From positions 1 to 8,586 of the forward strand of contig JAUUYJ010000099.1 of the NCBI GenBank assembly GCA_030588275.1: a DNA stretch of 8,586 nt, read 5' to 3'. The notes beneath the pieces are model-generated. The model worked only from the letters and a program-made list of their open reading frames with translations. It was not told the DNA's origin and made no database searches. This DNA is from Candidatus Zixiibacteriota bacterium (lineage in GTDB: Bacteria > Zixibacteria > MSB-5A5 > GN15 > JAAZOE01). Made by a program: the position numbers and the translations under genes. Shown here piece by piece: positions 1 through 7,188 of this stretch; positions within the stretch are counted from its first letter, which is position 1, and every line of letters begins with the position of its first letter.

Positions 1-777
1 TTATTCTTCCTGCAGAAGAGTCAAGGCGACGGCGGCCGCCTTTTGTTCGGCATCTTTTTTGGAGGGACCTTGTCCCTCACCCAGACGACGACCGTTGGTA
101 AAGACAACGACCGTAAACGTTTTAGCATGCTCCGGTCCGGTTTCCAAAGCAACTTCATAACGAGGCATACCGACCCCCCGCGACTGCAACAGTTCCAGCA
201 AATCCCCTTTGTAATTGCGGAAATTTTCGTCCGCCGCAATCTCCTCGACCCGCGAGAGCAAATATTTTTCGATAAAGGGTCGGGTCGCACCTATGCCACC
301 GTCCAGATAGAGCGCTCCGATAACCGCCTCCAGAGTATCGGCATTTATCGAAGCCCGTCCTCGTCCGCCGGACCTGTCTTCTTCCGGTGAAAGGAGAATA
401 TATTTTCCCAAAGAGATCATCTGGGCGGTATAAAACAGGGTCGTTTCATTGACCAAAAGAGATTTCAGCTTGGTCATCCCTCCTTCAAGTTTTTCGGGAT
501 ATTTGCGAAACAGAAAATCGGCGGCGATAAGTCCCAGGACAGAATCACCCAGAAACTCCAAGCGCTCGTTGGAAGGTAGATGGTTGGACTCACCCTCGAC
601 GATCCCTTTGCCTCCTCCGACCCCTTTGGCAAACGAGCGATGCGTTAGCGCTACCCGAAGCAGGTCGGGGTCAGAAAAACGATAATCAATCTGTCTTTGA
701 AACTCTTCCTGAAGAGCATCAAAGTCTCCGGCCTCGGTCCGACCGAATAAAGCCTTGAGCTGACTCCAAAAAGTCAT
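1..777 (-). CDS. rnc: Ribonuclease III
   Basis: Double-strand-specific endoribonuclease that processes rRNA precursors and other structured RNAs in the cytoplasm. The 258-aa product has the RNase III signature NERLEFLGDS at residues 70-79. By alignment with the E. coli enzyme the Mg2+-binding catalytic residues are E71, E74, D78, D147 and E150 (ADTLEAVIGA). A double-stranded-RNA-binding domain spans about residues 187-256, with the typical GPSKKDAEQKAA helix near the end. The TAA stop is the first codon of the window, so the gene is complete. It starts 6 bp after the fabF stop and I see no Shine-Dalgarno sequence, so translation is probably coupled to fabF. Compared with E. coli RNase III, about 16 extra residues (roughly 50-68, glycine-rich) sit between THRS and the signature. 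The position as last gene of the fab cluster is common in bacteria. Confidence 0.97.
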   Translation of the reverse strand: MTFWSQLKALFGRTEAGDFDALQEEFQRQIDYRFSDPDLLRVALTHRSFAKGVGGGKGIVEGESNHLPSNERLEFLGDSVLGLIAADFLFRKYPEKLEGGMTKLKSLLVNETTLFYTAQMISLGKYILLSPEEDRSGGRGRASINADTLEAVIGALYLDGGIGATRPFIEKYLLSRVEEIAADENFRNYKGDLLELLQSRGVGMPRYEVALETGPEHAKTFTVVVFTNGRRLGEGQGPSKKDAEQKAAAVALTLLQEE

Positions 778-783
778 ATGCGA

Positions 784-2028
784 CTATGATGCGTCATGAG
801 CCGCCAATATTAATGAGACATTGTGTCCGCCAAAACCGAAGGAGTTGCTGATGGCGTACCTGATCTGAGCCTCACGCGCCTGACCTGGAATATAATCAAG
901 ATCACATTCGGGATCAGGATTTTCCAGATTGGCGGTTGGATGCAGACGCCCTTCCTGAAGCGATTTGGCTGTCACGATTGCTTCAATTCCGCCAGCCGCT
1001 CCGAGAAGGTGTCCCAGCATCGACTTGGTCGAATTGATCGCCAACTTGTAGGCATGGTCACCAAAAACGGTTTTGATCGCTTTGGTTTCGGCAATATCCC
1101 CCAGCCCGGTCGCCGTACCATGAGTATTGATATAACCAACCTCTTCCGGCTGAATCTTGGCATCATTTATGGCTAATTTCATCGCCCGTCCGGCTCCGGC
1201 TCCATCCGGGAGAGGTGCCGTCAGGTGATGCGCGTCACAGGTCATCCCCGCACCGATAACTTCGGCATAGATGCGAGCACCGCGTGCTTTGGCCGATTCC
1301 AACGACTCCAGCACCAAAATTCCAGCCCCTTCACCAATCACAAACCCATCCCGATCAATGTCAAACGGACGGCTCGCCTTTTCCGGCTCATCGTTTCGTT
1401 TGGACAGAGCCCGGGCGGCACAAAATCCGGCCACCGAAAGTTGCGTAATCGAAGCCTCGGCTCCACCGGTAATGATAATATCACTCTCACCCCGCTGGAT
1501 CGACCGGAAGGCATCGGCAATAGCATGCGATGCCGAAGCGCAGGCTGAAACGGTGGCGTAATTGGGACCTCGAAAATTAAACCGCATCGCGGTCAAACCG
1601 GGGCACATATCAATTATCATCATCGGGATGAAAAAGGGAGAAACTCGCTTGGCACCCCGATCAATAAGGATTTGATACTGGCTTTCAAGCGTGCTGATCC
1701 CACCGATGCCGGAACCGATAATCACACCACATCGATCCCGATCAATATCGGCCCCCTCCAAACCGGCATCATCATAAGCCAGCTGGGAAGCAACCAGACA
1801 AAATTTCTCGCTCGGATCAAGTCGCCTGAGCATTTTCTTGTCGATATACTTTTCGGCGTCAAGCCCTTTGATCTGAGCGGCGATGGTGGTTGACAACCCT
1901 TCGGTGGATATCCCGGTTAACGGGCCCACCCCGGATTTGCCCGCCAACAGGTTTTTCCACGTCTCCTCCAAGCTATTGCCCAAAGGAGTAATCGCGCCCA
2001 TTCCGGTAATAACTACCCTGGTATTCAT
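784..2028 (-). CDS. fabF: 3-oxoacyl-[acyl-carrier-protein] synthase II
   Basis: Elongating condensing enzyme (KAS II) of type II fatty-acid synthesis: it joins an acyl chain on its cysteine with malonyl-ACP, releasing CO2. The 414-aa product has the thiolase fold with nucleophile C163 (SACASAS), H303 (THGTATG), K335 (STKSMLGH) and H340. These fall at exactly the E. coli FabF positions. The frame stays open 23 codons further upstream into acpP, but the family N-terminus is MNTRVVITGMG, which starts at 2028. That ATG has an AAGGA ribosome-binding site at 2039-2043 with a 10-nt spacer, so 2028 is the start. The gap to acpP is 25 bp. Small departures from the usual family text are THGTATGLGD, where a proline usually follows the second threonine, and IDMCPGL, where related enzymes mostly have an AAG(H/Q) type loop. 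KAS I (FabB) is less likely, given the operon and sequence. Confidence 0.97.
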   Translation of the reverse strand: MNTRVVITGMGAITPLGNSLEETWKNLLAGKSGVGPLTGISTEGLSTTIAAQIKGLDAEKYIDKKMLRRLDPSEKFCLVASQLAYDDAGLEGADIDRDRCGVIIGSGIGGISTLESQYQILIDRGAKRVSPFFIPMMIIDMCPGLTAMRFNFRGPNYATVSACASASHAIADAFRSIQRGESDIIITGGAEASITQLSVAGFCAARALSKRNDEPEKASRPFDIDRDGFVIGEGAGILVLESLESAKARGARIYAEVIGAGMTCDAHHLTAPLPDGAGAGRAMKLAINDAKIQPEEVGYINTHGTATGLGDIAETKAIKTVFGDHAYKLAINSTKSMLGHLLGAAGGIEAIVTAKSLQEGRLHPTANLENPDPECDLDYIPGQAREAQIRYAISNSFGFGGHNVSLILAAHDAS

Positions 2029-2053
2029 GGTCTGGTAATCCTTAATAAGTCTG

Positions 2054-2290
2054 TTATTCTTTGACCTGACTCTGGATATATTCAATCGCCTTGCCAACCG
2101 TCAGGATGCTTTCTGAATCTTTGTCGGAGATGGTCAAGTTGAATTCATCTTCGAGAGCCAGAACCAATTCTGCTTGATCAAGAGAGTCTGCACCCAAATC
2201 TTCAACAAAAGAGGCTTCAATCGTTACCTGCTCGGCGGTAACATTCAACTTGTCCATTACCAGTTCTTTGATTTTTTCATCAATCGACAT
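2054..2290 (-). CDS. acpP: Acyl carrier protein
   Basis: Small acidic carrier of growing acyl chains for FabD, FabH, FabG, FabF and PlsX. The 78-aa length is typical. S36 in the GADSLD motif (33-38) is the site where 4'-phosphopantetheine is attached by holo-ACP synthase. Helix II continues as QAELVLALEDEF, the acidic face that docks on partner enzymes; an alanine stands at position 40 where valine is usual. The start ATG is preceded by the best ribosome-binding site in the cluster, AAGGAG at 2298-2303 with a 7-nt spacer. This fits the high ACP output cells need. It lies 54 bp after fabG and 25 bp before fabF, the standard order. Confidence 0.98.
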   Translation of the reverse strand: MSIDEKIKELVMDKLNVTAEQVTIEASFVEDLGADSLDQAELVLALEDEFNLTISDKDSESILTVGKAIEYIQSQVKE

Positions 2291-2344
2291 TCTTGTTCTC
2301 CTTATGACGTTTATCTAAGTTATAAAACAAATCTACAATTTTAG

Positions 2345-3088
2345 CTACATCAACATCCCACCGTCAACCTGCAAAACCTGCCCGGTAATATAATCGGACT
2401 GAGGCGAAGCCAAAAATGCAACCGCATCGGCAACATCATCGGCAGTGCCGGGCCGCTTGAGCGGGATTCCACTCAAGAAAGCATCCTGCGCTGACTGCGG
2501 TAAATCTTTGGTCATCTGCGTCGCGATATAACCTGGTGCGACGGCGTTAACGGTAATATTTCTTCCGGCCAACTCCTTGGCCATAGATTTTGTTAATCCG
2601 ATCAGCCCCGCCTTGGAAGCGGAATAATTGCTCTGTCCGGCGTTCCCCATCAACCCGACAACCGAACTTATGTTGATAATTTTTCCAGAACGAGCTTTCA
2701 TCATAACGCGCGAGCTGGCCTGACTGGTCAAAAAAGCACCCTTCAGATTGACGGCCATAACCGCATCCCAGCTTTCCGGCGTTTGGCGAATCAGCAAAGC
2801 ATCTTTGGTGATACCGGCATTATTAACCAGAATATCAAGCGAACCGAATTTATCGACGACCGATTTTATCATCGCCGCGACATCATCAGGGTTGGTTACG
2901 TTACCGGGAGCAGACAGGGTTTGATACCCAGCCTCAGCCAATTGCCCCGCCGTCTCCTGACACAATTCATCCAGGACATCGGAGATAACAATATTGGCCC
3001 CCATCGAGCCCAGCTTGACGGCGATCGCACGACCGATGCCGCGCGCCGATCCGGTTATTAGAGCTGTTTTACCATCCAATGGTTTCAT
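2345..3088 (-). CDS. fabG: 3-oxoacyl-[acyl-carrier-protein] reductase
   Basis: Short-chain dehydrogenase that reduces 3-oxoacyl-ACP to 3-hydroxyacyl-ACP, the first reduction of each elongation cycle. Numbered from the ATG at 3088 (247 aa), it shows the Rossmann motif TGSARGIG (12-19), NNAG (89-92), catalytic S142, Y155 and K159 (YSASK), and the family ending ITGQVLQVDGG. Two in-frame ATGs exist. The one at 3094 touches the AAGGA Shine-Dalgarno with no spacer, whereas the one at 3088 sits 6 nt away, so 3088 is preferred; 3094 would add only Met-Ser. An aspartate (D37) ends the second beta strand (VISDVLDE). In classical SDR enzymes this usually signals NADH rather than NADPH preference. It lies between fabD and acpP as in the standard cluster, which supports FabG over other SDR functions. 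Confidence 0.95.
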   Translation of the reverse strand: MKPLDGKTALITGSARGIGRAIAVKLGSMGANIVISDVLDELCQETAGQLAEAGYQTLSAPGNVTNPDDVAAMIKSVVDKFGSLDILVNNAGITKDALLIRQTPESWDAVMAVNLKGAFLTSQASSRVMMKARSGKIINISSVVGLMGNAGQSNYSASKAGLIGLTKSMAKELAGRNITVNAVAPGYIATQMTKDLPQSAQDAFLSGIPLKRPGTADDVADAVAFLASPQSDYITGQVLQVDGGMLM

Positions 3089-3094
3089 TGACAT

Positions 3095-3100
3095 TCCTTA
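3095..3100 (-). promoter_or_regulatory. Ribosome-binding site of fabG
   Basis: Minus-strand TAAGGA. It directly abuts the first ATG (3094) but is 6 nt from the second (3088), the normal spacing. It therefore argues that fabG starts at 3088. Confidence 0.6.
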
Positions 3101-3144
3101 ATTACGATCCACACAATTTTGTTTCCCCAAAAACGTCTTACCGG

Positions 3145-4077
3145 CTACGATTTGACTTGGGCCAGTTTACCAATATCTTCCAATTTGTCAATATTGAAAA
3201 GTGAAATTCCGGGAATTTCTCGTTTGGCCAAACCGGTCAAAACCTTGCCCGGACCGATCTCAATCATCGTTTCAACATTAGCCGTTTTGAAAAAAGCCAT
3301 CGTATCCCGCCAACGGACCGGCGCCGTTATCTGTTTTACCAACAGATTTTCAATCTCTTTATGATCGGTTACCGGTTGCGCCGTGACGTTGGCAACGACC
3401 GGAATATTGGCATCGGTTATTTCAAGAGTTTTTAATGTTTGAGCCATCGGCTCTGAGGCAGAAGCCATCAAGGGAGAATGAAACGCCCCGCCAACCGGTA
3501 GCATAATAGCCCGTTTGGCGCCAGCCTCTTTGGCCAGCTCGCATGCTTTTTCGACCGCTTTCAGTTCTCCGGAGACTGCCACTTGGACTGAGGAATTGAT
3601 ATTAGCGCAGGCGATGATGCCAACATTACCAGCCTCTTTGCAAACGGTATCAAGCTTATCATCAGGCAGAGCCAAAATTGCCGCCATCGTACCGGGATTA
3701 TCAATACAAGCTTTTTCCATCAGCATCGCCCGATGACAAACGGCGGTGACGGCCGATTCATAGCTGATCGCGCCAGCTGAGGATAAGGCAGAATATTCTC
3801 CAAGGCTGTGACCGGCAGTATAATCAAACTGGGGGAGTTGGTCAGCCAAGAGCTCTAAGAGCCCAAGCGAATGGATCAAAATCGCCGGCTGGGTAAATTT
3901 TGTTTGGGTCAGTTTTTCTGCCGGTCCGTCAAAGGAAACGGAGGCCAGATCATCTCCCAGAATATCTGAGGCGAGACGATAGAGACCTTTGATTCGATCT
4001 GAGCCATCATACAGCTCCCGTCCCATACCAACATACTGTGATGCTTGTCCGGGAAAAAGAAATACCGTTTTACTCAT
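3145..4077 (-). CDS. fabD: Malonyl-CoA:ACP transacylase
   Basis: Transfers malonyl from coenzyme A to AcpP, supplying the extender unit for FabH and FabF. The 310-aa product begins with the family motif FPGQASQYVGMG (8-19). It carries nucleophile S91 in GHSLGEY, R116 that binds the malonyl carboxylate, catalytic H200 in GAFHSPLM, and Q249, all within one residue of the E. coli FabD positions. GTG and ATG are adjacent (4080 and 4077). I chose the ATG because it gives the usual MSKTVFLFPGQ start. There is no clear Shine-Dalgarno, and the gene starts only 7 bp after the fabH stop, so coupled translation is likely. The gap to fabG is 56 bp. Confidence 0.97.
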   Translation of the reverse strand: MSKTVFLFPGQASQYVGMGRELYDGSDRIKGLYRLASDILGDDLASVSFDGPAEKLTQTKFTQPAILIHSLGLLELLADQLPQFDYTAGHSLGEYSALSSAGAISYESAVTAVCHRAMLMEKACIDNPGTMAAILALPDDKLDTVCKEAGNVGIIACANINSSVQVAVSGELKAVEKACELAKEAGAKRAIMLPVGGAFHSPLMASASEPMAQTLKTLEITDANIPVVANVTAQPVTDHKEIENLLVKQITAPVRWRDTMAFFKTANVETMIEIGPGKVLTGLAKREIPGISLFNIDKLEDIGKLAQVKS

Positions 4078-4084
4078 CACTTTT

Positions 4085-5068
4085 TTACCAGCGGATAACC
4101 GCCGCCCCCCATGTCAATCCACCACCAAAAGCGGCCGACAAAACGTAATCGCCCGATTTAATTCTTCCCTGACGGACCGCTTCGTCCAAAGCTAAAGGGA
4201 CCGATGCGGCGGAGGTGTTGCCGTATTTTTCCAAATTCAAAAAGACTTTTTCCATCGGCATTCCGAGCCGTTTGGCAACCGCCTGAATGATCCGCATGTT
4301 GGCCTGATGCGGAACAAAAAGGCTAATCTGCTCCGTTTCCAATCCGGCCTCTTTGATAACTCGCATAGAGGCATCCCCCATTGAGCGGACCGCATGCTTA
4401 TAGATTTCATTACCTCGCATATGAATACATCTGAGGGTGCTGTCCTGATCGCCGTTCCGGCCAAACGGCATTTCGGTTCCACCACCGGGGATATAAAGAA
4501 GCTCGTCGAGCGTTCCATCAGATTTTAAGTAGGTTGATAGAATTCCACTTTCATCCTCGGAGGGGACCAATATTGCCACCCCGGCCCCATCACCAAACAG
4601 GACACAGGTGTTGCGATCTTGATAATTGGTGATGGTGCTCAGGACTTCCGCCCCAAAGACCATAATTTTTTTGTACGTCCCGGTCGCAATGTAGGCCTGG
4701 GCTATCGACAGTCCGTGAATAAACCCGGCGCAGGCGGCGACAACATCCATACTGGCGGCATTGACCGCTCCCAGCTTTTTCTGAATGACGCAGGCCATCG
4801 CGGGGAGATGGTAATCGGGGGTGACGGTGGCGGCAATAATCAGATCAATCTCTTCGGCCTTGATTCCCGACATTTCAAAAGCACCGCGAGCCGCTTCGGC
4901 ACACAGGTCGGAGGTACTTTGATCTGACGCCGCAACGCGCCTTTCGGCAATCCCGGTCCGTGACATAATCCAATCATGCGAGGTCTCAACCATTTTCGCC
5001 AGATCATGGTTGGTCATTATCCTTTCCGGCGCATACGAACCGGTCCCAACAATTTTAGCTCTAAGCAT
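4085..5068 (-). CDS. fabH: 3-oxoacyl-[acyl-carrier-protein] synthase III
   Basis: Initiating condensing enzyme (KAS III) that joins an acyl-CoA primer to malonyl-ACP and so sets fatty-acid chain type and rate. The 327-aa product has the Cys-His-Asn triad: C113 in VAACAGF, H254 in VPHQANMRI and N284 in KYGNTSAAS. The glycine-rich C-terminus AAFGGGLTWGA is typical. Primer preference (straight acetyl or branched) cannot be read reliably by eye. The ribosome-binding site is weak (a GGA a few bases before the ATG). The gene begins 14 bp after the plsX stop and nearly abuts fabD. Confidence 0.97.
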   Translation of the reverse strand: MLRAKIVGTGSYAPERIMTNHDLAKMVETSHDWIMSRTGIAERRVAASDQSTSDLCAEAARGAFEMSGIKAEEIDLIIAATVTPDYHLPAMACVIQKKLGAVNAASMDVVAACAGFIHGLSIAQAYIATGTYKKIMVFGAEVLSTITNYQDRNTCVLFGDGAGVAILVPSEDESGILSTYLKSDGTLDELLYIPGGGTEMPFGRNGDQDSTLRCIHMRGNEIYKHAVRSMGDASMRVIKEAGLETEQISLFVPHQANMRIIQAVAKRLGMPMEKVFLNLEKYGNTSAASVPLALDEAVRQGRIKSGDYVLSAAFGGGLTWGAAVIRW

Positions 5069-5082
5069 TTTCCAAGTTCCGT

Positions 5083-6168
5083 TTAGCTGGCTTCTTTGTG
5101 ATTTTTGTCAACACCGTTCATATTGAAATCGACTCCCAGACCAACGCCATCACTCCCTGAGGTCAGGACCTGCTCAATATGCTGATTGACTTGCTCTTTA
5201 ACCATTCGCATCGCTACCTCAAGGCCGGTTTTAATCGCCTTGCTTGAGGAGCCGCCATGACAAATGATACATACTCCATTGATTCCCAAAAGGGGCGCAC
5301 CGCCATACTCAGAATAATCAAAGCTATTGCGTAAGCGCCGCAAAAAAGGATACATCAAAAGCGCACCACATCGTGAAAAGATGTTAGTCGAAATCTGATG
5401 TTGGATCGATGAGGATAAAAATCCTTCAACCGACTCGGCAAATTTCAAAACGACGTTACCGACAAAACCATCGGTGACGGCAACTTCAACGGTCCCACCC
5501 AGAATATCGCGTCCTTCAATATTTCCAACAAAATTCAAAGCCGGGTTTTTTTCCAGAAGAGCATAACTCTCCATAATCAAATCATTCCCCTTGGACCGCT
5601 CTTCACCGATGGTAACCAGCCCGACGCGCGGTCTCTTGATCCCGAACATATGGGCGGCAAAGATAGAACCCATAACACCAAACTGATACATATGGATAGG
5701 TTTACAAACGGCGTTGGCCCCAACATCCAAAACAACCGTACTCTTGCGATCCCGACTAGGGAAAAACGAGGCAATTGCCGGACGCTTGACTTCCCGGAGA
5801 CGCCCCAGGCGAAGCATGGCGGTCCCCATAACCGCGCCGGTATTACCCGGCGAAACAACCGCATCGACTAAGTGTTCTTTGTGCAGGCGAAACGCCTCGG
5901 CTATAGAAGTATCGGTGCGCCGGACCGCTTCGGATGGAGAATCATCCATCGTAACCACTTCGGGAGCATGACCGATTTCAATATTTGAAGGAAGGTCAGT
6001 ATGTTCCTTGAGGCAGGTTTCGATTATTTCACGGCGTCCGATAAGAACGATTTTGACGCTAGTCCCTATGTCACGGGCGGCTTCAACCCCACCGCTGATA
6101 ATCTCGCTGGGTCCCTTGTCGGTACCCATAACGTCCAGTGCCAAAGCTATTTGTTTTTTTTCTGTCAT
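5083..6168 (-). CDS. plsX: Phosphate acyltransferase PlsX
   Basis: Peripheral membrane enzyme that turns acyl-ACP and phosphate into acyl-phosphate, the acyl donor for PlsY in phosphatidic-acid synthesis. It links FAS II to phospholipids. Family signatures are ALDVMGTDKGPSEI (10-23), SPGNTGAVMGTAMLRLGRL (106-124), GLVTIGEERSKGND (183-196), VTDGFVGNVVLK (231-242) and EYGGAPLLGINGVCIICHG (287-305). At 361 aa it is slightly long, with a tail after about residue 335 that I cannot match to a known motif. The ATG at 6168 is the only sensible start, although AGGA lies directly against it with no spacer. An eight-A run follows within codons 3-5. It starts 38 bp after rpmF and precedes fabH, the usual arrangement. 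Confidence 0.97.
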   Translation of the reverse strand: MTEKKQIALALDVMGTDKGPSEIISGGVEAARDIGTSVKIVLIGRREIIETCLKEHTDLPSNIEIGHAPEVVTMDDSPSEAVRRTDTSIAEAFRLHKEHLVDAVVSPGNTGAVMGTAMLRLGRLREVKRPAIASFFPSRDRKSTVVLDVGANAVCKPIHMYQFGVMGSIFAAHMFGIKRPRVGLVTIGEERSKGNDLIMESYALLEKNPALNFVGNIEGRDILGGTVEVAVTDGFVGNVVLKFAESVEGFLSSSIQHQISTNIFSRCGALLMYPFLRRLRNSFDYSEYGGAPLLGINGVCIICHGGSSSKAIKTGLEVAMRMVKEQVNQHIEQVLTSGSDGVGLGVDFNMNGVDKNHKEAS

Positions 6169-6206
6169 TCCTGTGAAGCAGTCCGGGCCTTACCAAAGGT
6201 CAGCAA

Positions 6207-6383
6207 CTATTCGACTGTTATGACCTCTGCATTTTTGTAGTATCCGCAACTGGGACAGATATGGTGTGCCAGCTTGGGCTGACGGCAGTTGTTACAATCG
6301 ACAACCGTAGGTGCGGCCAGTTTCCAGTGCGTCCGCCGTTTGCGTCCGCGAGCGCGGGAATGTCGTCTTTTGGGAAGTGCCAT
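6207..6383 (-). CDS. rpmF: 50S ribosomal protein L32 (zinc-binding form)
   Basis: Small protein of the large ribosomal subunit. The 58-aa product begins MALPKRRHSRARGRKRR, the basic N-terminal tail of bacterial L32. It has two zinc knuckles, C30-N-N-C33 and C43-P-S-C46, followed by GYYKNAEVI. All four cysteines are present, so this is the zinc-binding (C+) paralogue type. It has a good AGGAG ribosome-binding site at 6389-6393 with a 5-nt spacer. It lies 20 bp after yceD and 38 bp before plsX, the widely conserved yceD-rpmF-plsX order. Confidence 0.96.
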   Translation of the reverse strand: MALPKRRHSRARGRKRRTHWKLAAPTVVDCNNCRQPKLAHHICPSCGYYKNAEVITVE

Positions 6384-6403
6384 AATTTCTCCTGTCAGGC
6401 TAT

Positions 6404-6955
6404 CTAAGCCTGGTTACTATTGCCTAATTTGCGGAGATCGTCCCAGCGGGGATCAACCTCCTCATGTTTACATTCACATTCGGTCCGATTGCGGTCAACT
6501 CCACACTGCGGACAAAGCCCCAGGCAGTTTTTATCGCAAAGTGGTTTAAGCGGAATTTCGAGGGACAACGCTTCACAAATCGGACCATCAATATCGATCT
6601 CAAATTCGGTAATCATTGCCGTCACTAAATTCTCGGGCCGCTCACCTGCTTCGGCCTCATCCCGTCTCCTTCTTCCTTTACCTCTTCCCGGCTCACCAGC
6701 TTTCAAAATTGTAAAGTCCAGTTCACCATCAAGACGAATCGTATAGGAACCCAGACATCGGGAACATTCCATCTTCATGTCACAGGCCACATCTCCCCGA
6801 CAATAATAAATACTATCGCCTGAGATAACATCCAAGTGTACCTGTAAGATACCGACCGCCTCCACATCGGGCATCTCCAGCTTAAGCAGTTGAGCATCAC
6901 CTTCCAACTCAACCTTGGCCGGGAGCTCACCGAGGGTGCGCAAATCGAGTATCAT
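6404..6955 (-). CDS. yceD: DUF177 / YceD family protein (23S rRNA accumulation protein)
   Basis: Member of the YceD/DUF177 family, whose E. coli member is linked to 23S rRNA accumulation and which is almost always next to rpmF. The 183-aa product has the family features: a cysteine pair C64-S-R-C67 (ECSRCL) in the N-terminal half, and a C-terminal cysteine cluster C140, C144, C148, C151, C160, C162 (LCDKNC-LGLCPQCG). It ends in the DPRWDDLRKL motif. The spacing of the cysteines suggests metal binding, but this is inference. Residues about 88-106 form a very charged Gly/Arg/Glu stretch between the two halves, probably a flexible linker. The start ATG has a close AGAAGG at 6958-6963. It is the first gene of the lipid operon. 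Confidence 0.9.
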   Translation of the reverse strand: MILDLRTLGELPAKVELEGDAQLLKLEMPDVEAVGILQVHLDVISGDSIYYCRGDVACDMKMECSRCLGSYTIRLDGELDFTILKAGEPGRGKGRRRRDEAEAGERPENLVTAMITEFEIDIDGPICEALSLEIPLKPLCDKNCLGLCPQCGVDRNRTECECKHEEVDPRWDDLRKLGNSNQA

Positions 6956-6962
6956 AGCCTTC

Positions 6963-6983
6963 TAAGCTAAAGAATATAGCTTA
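6963..6983. promoter_or_regulatory. Perfect 7-bp dyad in the operon leader, candidate operator or hairpin
   Basis: TAAGCTA and TAGCTTA are exact inverted repeats separated by 7 bp. The dyad lies between the predicted transcription start (about 6992) and the yceD start, and its last base is the first base of the AGAAGG ribosome-binding site. It could be a repressor site for the lipid operon or a weak RNA hairpin that affects translation. It does not resemble the FapR consensus as I know it. The function is inference. Confidence 0.4.
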
Positions 6984-6998
6984 TCCTGTCAAGCACTT

Positions 6999-7026
6999 TC
7001 TATATAGCAAACTGCCTGTCTGTCAA
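6999..7026 (-). promoter_or_regulatory. Candidate sigma-70-type promoter of the yceD-rpmF-plsX-fab-rnc operon
   Basis: A perfect -35 hexamer TTGACA (7026-7021) is followed after 16 bp by TATAGA (7004-6999). A start near 6992 would give a leader of about 37 nt. A second TTGACA (6992-6987) has only a poor -10 candidate and would leave almost no leader, so the first is preferred. Confidence 0.5.
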
Positions 7027-7188
7027 TAATTTACAATGATTGAATCGATTTCAGGCAGAACCGAATGAACCATTCTCGGAAACCAGGCGAGGTAAAAAAA
7101 ATACCGAACCATTCATCTCCTTATGTAGAGTAATTGCCGTTCGGCCAAATTGTTCCCGATTAGCAAAAAAATGGTCAGGCTGAATTGG

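Noticed and set aside
2029..2097. N-terminal extension of fabF overlapping acpP
   Set aside because: The added residues match nothing in the family, and a proper ribosome-binding site precedes the ATG at 2028.
2291..2344. Internal promoter for acpP
   Set aside because: The gap is AT-rich, but the best hexamer pair (TTGTAG and TAGATA) has a 15-bp spacer and poor matches.
6956..7188. Terminator between bshB1 and yceD
   Set aside because: There are T runs on the minus strand (for example 7165-7171), but no stable GC stem stands before them. The only small stem (around 7135-7147) has no T tract after it.
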